Source: Clostridiales bacterium UBA1701
GTDB lineage: Bacteria; Bacillota; Clostridia; Oscillospirales; Oscillospiraceae
Length of the DNA: 7,123 nucleotides
Reading direction: 5' to 3'
Assembly: GCA_002320035.1 (NCBI GenBank)
Contig: DCJL01000020.1
Location: 1-7,123, forward strand
Part shown: piece by piece, positions 6,257 to 7,123 of the stretch
Layout of the letters: every line of letters begins with the position of its first letter
Numbering within the stretch: position 1 is the stretch's first letter
Made by a program: the position numbers and the translations under genes
Notes under the pieces: model-generated
What the model saw: only the letters and a program-made list of their open reading frames with translations
Databases searched by the model: none
What the model was told of the DNA's origin: nothing

Positions 6257-6978
6257 TTGTCCTCCCTGCCGGAACCTCTGGCATCGCGCAGAGCCGCGCC
6301 CCTCAGCCGGGCTACGGCGCCTGCCGCGGTGCCCAGGGTTTTGCCGGTTTTCTCCGCCTCTAGGCGGTTTATCTTTACGCCCTCAGCGTAAAATTTTGCC
6401 TCATAATCGGTCATTATGCCCGTTGGCCCACAGCCGTGCAGATCCCGCGTCAGCCCAGACACAGCCCATCCTTCCTTTTCAAACTGCTCCAGGGACCAGT
6501 CGAAAAGGGGGGCGTTATCGGTCTTGAAGTGTATCTGCCCGCCGCTTTTCAGCCCGTCTGCGTACAGGCGCAGAAAGCCCGGCGCGGTCAGACGGAACTT
6601 TGCGTCCCGGCTCTTGGGCCATGGGTCGCAGAAATTGATGTATATGCGGCTCAGCTCTTCCGGGGCAAATATTTGTAAAAGCCCGGCCGCGTCGCCGTCT
6701 ATAAAGCGGACATTTTTAATTTCCCGTTCTTTGATGCGCTCCATTGCGATTATCATCGCGTCCGGCACCTTTTCCAGGGCGATGAACAATACGCCGGGCT
6801 CATTTTCCGCCGTGTCCGCGGTGAAGCGGCCCTTGCCGCAGCCCAGTTCCAGCCTCAGCTCTCCATAGCCCGGGAACCGTTCCAGCCATTTTCCCCGGAA
6901 ACCTTCGGGGCTGTCTATCAGCAGCGCCGCGCATTTTTCCATCCGCGGCAAAAGATTCGGCCGCTTCCTCATTCTCAT
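6253..6978 (-). CDS. trmB: tRNA (guanine-46-N7)-methyltransferase TrmB
   Basis: 241 aa. It uses S-adenosylmethionine to form m7G at position 46 of the tRNA variable loop. The Rossmann-like fold shows LELGCGKGRF (43-52) for SAM, an acidic ALEK (67-70), DGDA (94-97), the family hallmark DPWPKSRDAKFRL (118-130), HFKTDN (150-155) and TDYEAKF (190-196), whose Thr, Glu and Phe positions match the conserved TxYExKF near the C-terminus of the family. The protein continues about 45 residues past this motif with an Ala-, Arg-, Lys- and Gly-rich basic tail, longer than most TrmB proteins (about 210-220 aa). The ATG at 6978 is 11 nt downstream of AAGGAG; an ATG two codons later is less well placed. It is the first gene of the five-gene unit and has its own promoter. 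Confidence 0.97.
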   Translation of the reverse strand: MRMRKRPNLLPRMEKCAALLIDSPEGFRGKWLERFPGYGELRLELGCGKGRFTADTAENEPGVLFIALEKVPDAMIIAMERIKEREIKNVRFIDGDAAGLLQIFAPEELSRIYINFCDPWPKSRDAKFRLTAPGFLRLYADGLKSGGQIHFKTDNAPLFDWSLEQFEKEGWAVSGLTRDLHGCGPTGIMTDYEAKFYAEGVKINRLEAEKTGKTLGTAAGAVARLRGAALRDARGSGREDK

Positions 6979-7000
6979 GGTATATCACGCTCCTTGGGAG

Positions 7001-7029
7001 AGCATACCACAAGAGTGGAAAAACATCAA
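7001..7029 (-). promoter_or_regulatory. Sigma-A type promoter of the trmB operon
   Basis: On the minus strand TTGATG (7029-7024) is spaced 17 bp from TATGCT (7006-7001). The start would fall near 6995-6994, which is exactly where the ribosome site AAGGAG (6995-6990) begins. The leader would thus be only about 17 nt and leave no room for a leader regulator. It diverges from the plus-strand tRNA promoter; the two -35 boxes are only 12 bp apart. Confidence 0.6.
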
Positions 7030-7041
7030 TCAAGAAATCCC

Positions 7042-7070
7042 TTGCGCCGTAGTTCGATTTGGTGTATAAT
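7042..7070 (+). promoter_or_regulatory. Promoter of the right-edge tRNA gene
   Basis: A perfect -10 box TATAAT (7065-7070) has TTGCGC (7042-7047) 17 bp upstream, a half-matching -35 hexamer. Transcription would begin near 7077, about 25 nt before the tRNA at 7102. Confidence 0.7.
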
Positions 7071-7101
7071 ATCTGCGCTATGCAGCACGGCGCAGAAAAA
7101 T

Positions 7102-7123
7102 CCGGGTGTAGCGCAGTTGGTAG
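7102..7123 (+). tRNA. 5' portion of a tRNA gene, cut off by window edge, isotype not certain
   Basis: CCGGGTG fits a 7-nt acceptor strand, followed by TA at tRNA positions 8-9 and GCGC as the D stem, then AGTTGGTAG with the invariant A14 and GG of the D loop. The window ends before the anticodon. A C at position 1 and the GTGTAGCGCAG context are most like bacterial tRNA-Pro, but other isotypes cannot be excluded. A good promoter lies just upstream. Confidence 0.85.

Overview
The window reads as a chromosomal housekeeping segment of a GC-rich Firmicute, probably a clostridial gut-type anaerobe (Oscillospiraceae-like). This is inferred from a Rex NADH sensor, an ECF sigma factor paired with a zinc-finger anti-sigma factor, strong Shine-Dalgarno sequences and sigma-A type promoters; I ran no database search. 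There are eight protein genes, all on the minus strand, and the block is flanked by two tRNA genes that each run off a window edge. No stretch above about 300 bases lacks a gene, and I see no mobile element, CRISPR array or phage gene.

Right to left, in the direction of transcription. A tRNA gene begins on the plus strand at 7102 with its own promoter. Divergent from it, a minus-strand promoter (7001-7029) starts a tightly packed unit: trmB (tRNA m7G46 methyltransferase), an exonuclease III gene, a dus gene (tRNA dihydrouridine synthase), an ECF sigma factor and its membrane-bound anti-sigma factor. The junctions are overlaps of 4, 7 and 4 nt and one gap of 24 nt, so the five genes look co-transcribed and translationally coupled. 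An AT-rich hairpin covers the anti-sigma stop codon.

An AT-rich control region follows (about 2966-3098), with a strong promoter for rex. Rex is followed by a 112-nt gap that holds a large GC-rich nested inverted repeat, then a HAD-family phosphatase gene and mnmE (tRNA U34 modification GTPase). Last comes tRNA-Ser(GCU), with a good promoter of its own, truncated at position 1.

Themes: three of the eight proteins modify tRNA (TrmB, Dus, MnmE), one repairs DNA (ExoIII), and two regulatory modules sense cell state (Rex: NADH/NAD+; ECF/anti-sigma: envelope or redox signals). No wholly new system is evident. The points most worth checking are the nested repeat between rex and the HAD gene, which leaves no room for a downstream promoter; the exported Cys cluster in the anti-sigma factor; and the linkage of a sigma/anti-sigma switch to tRNA-modification and DNA-repair genes.
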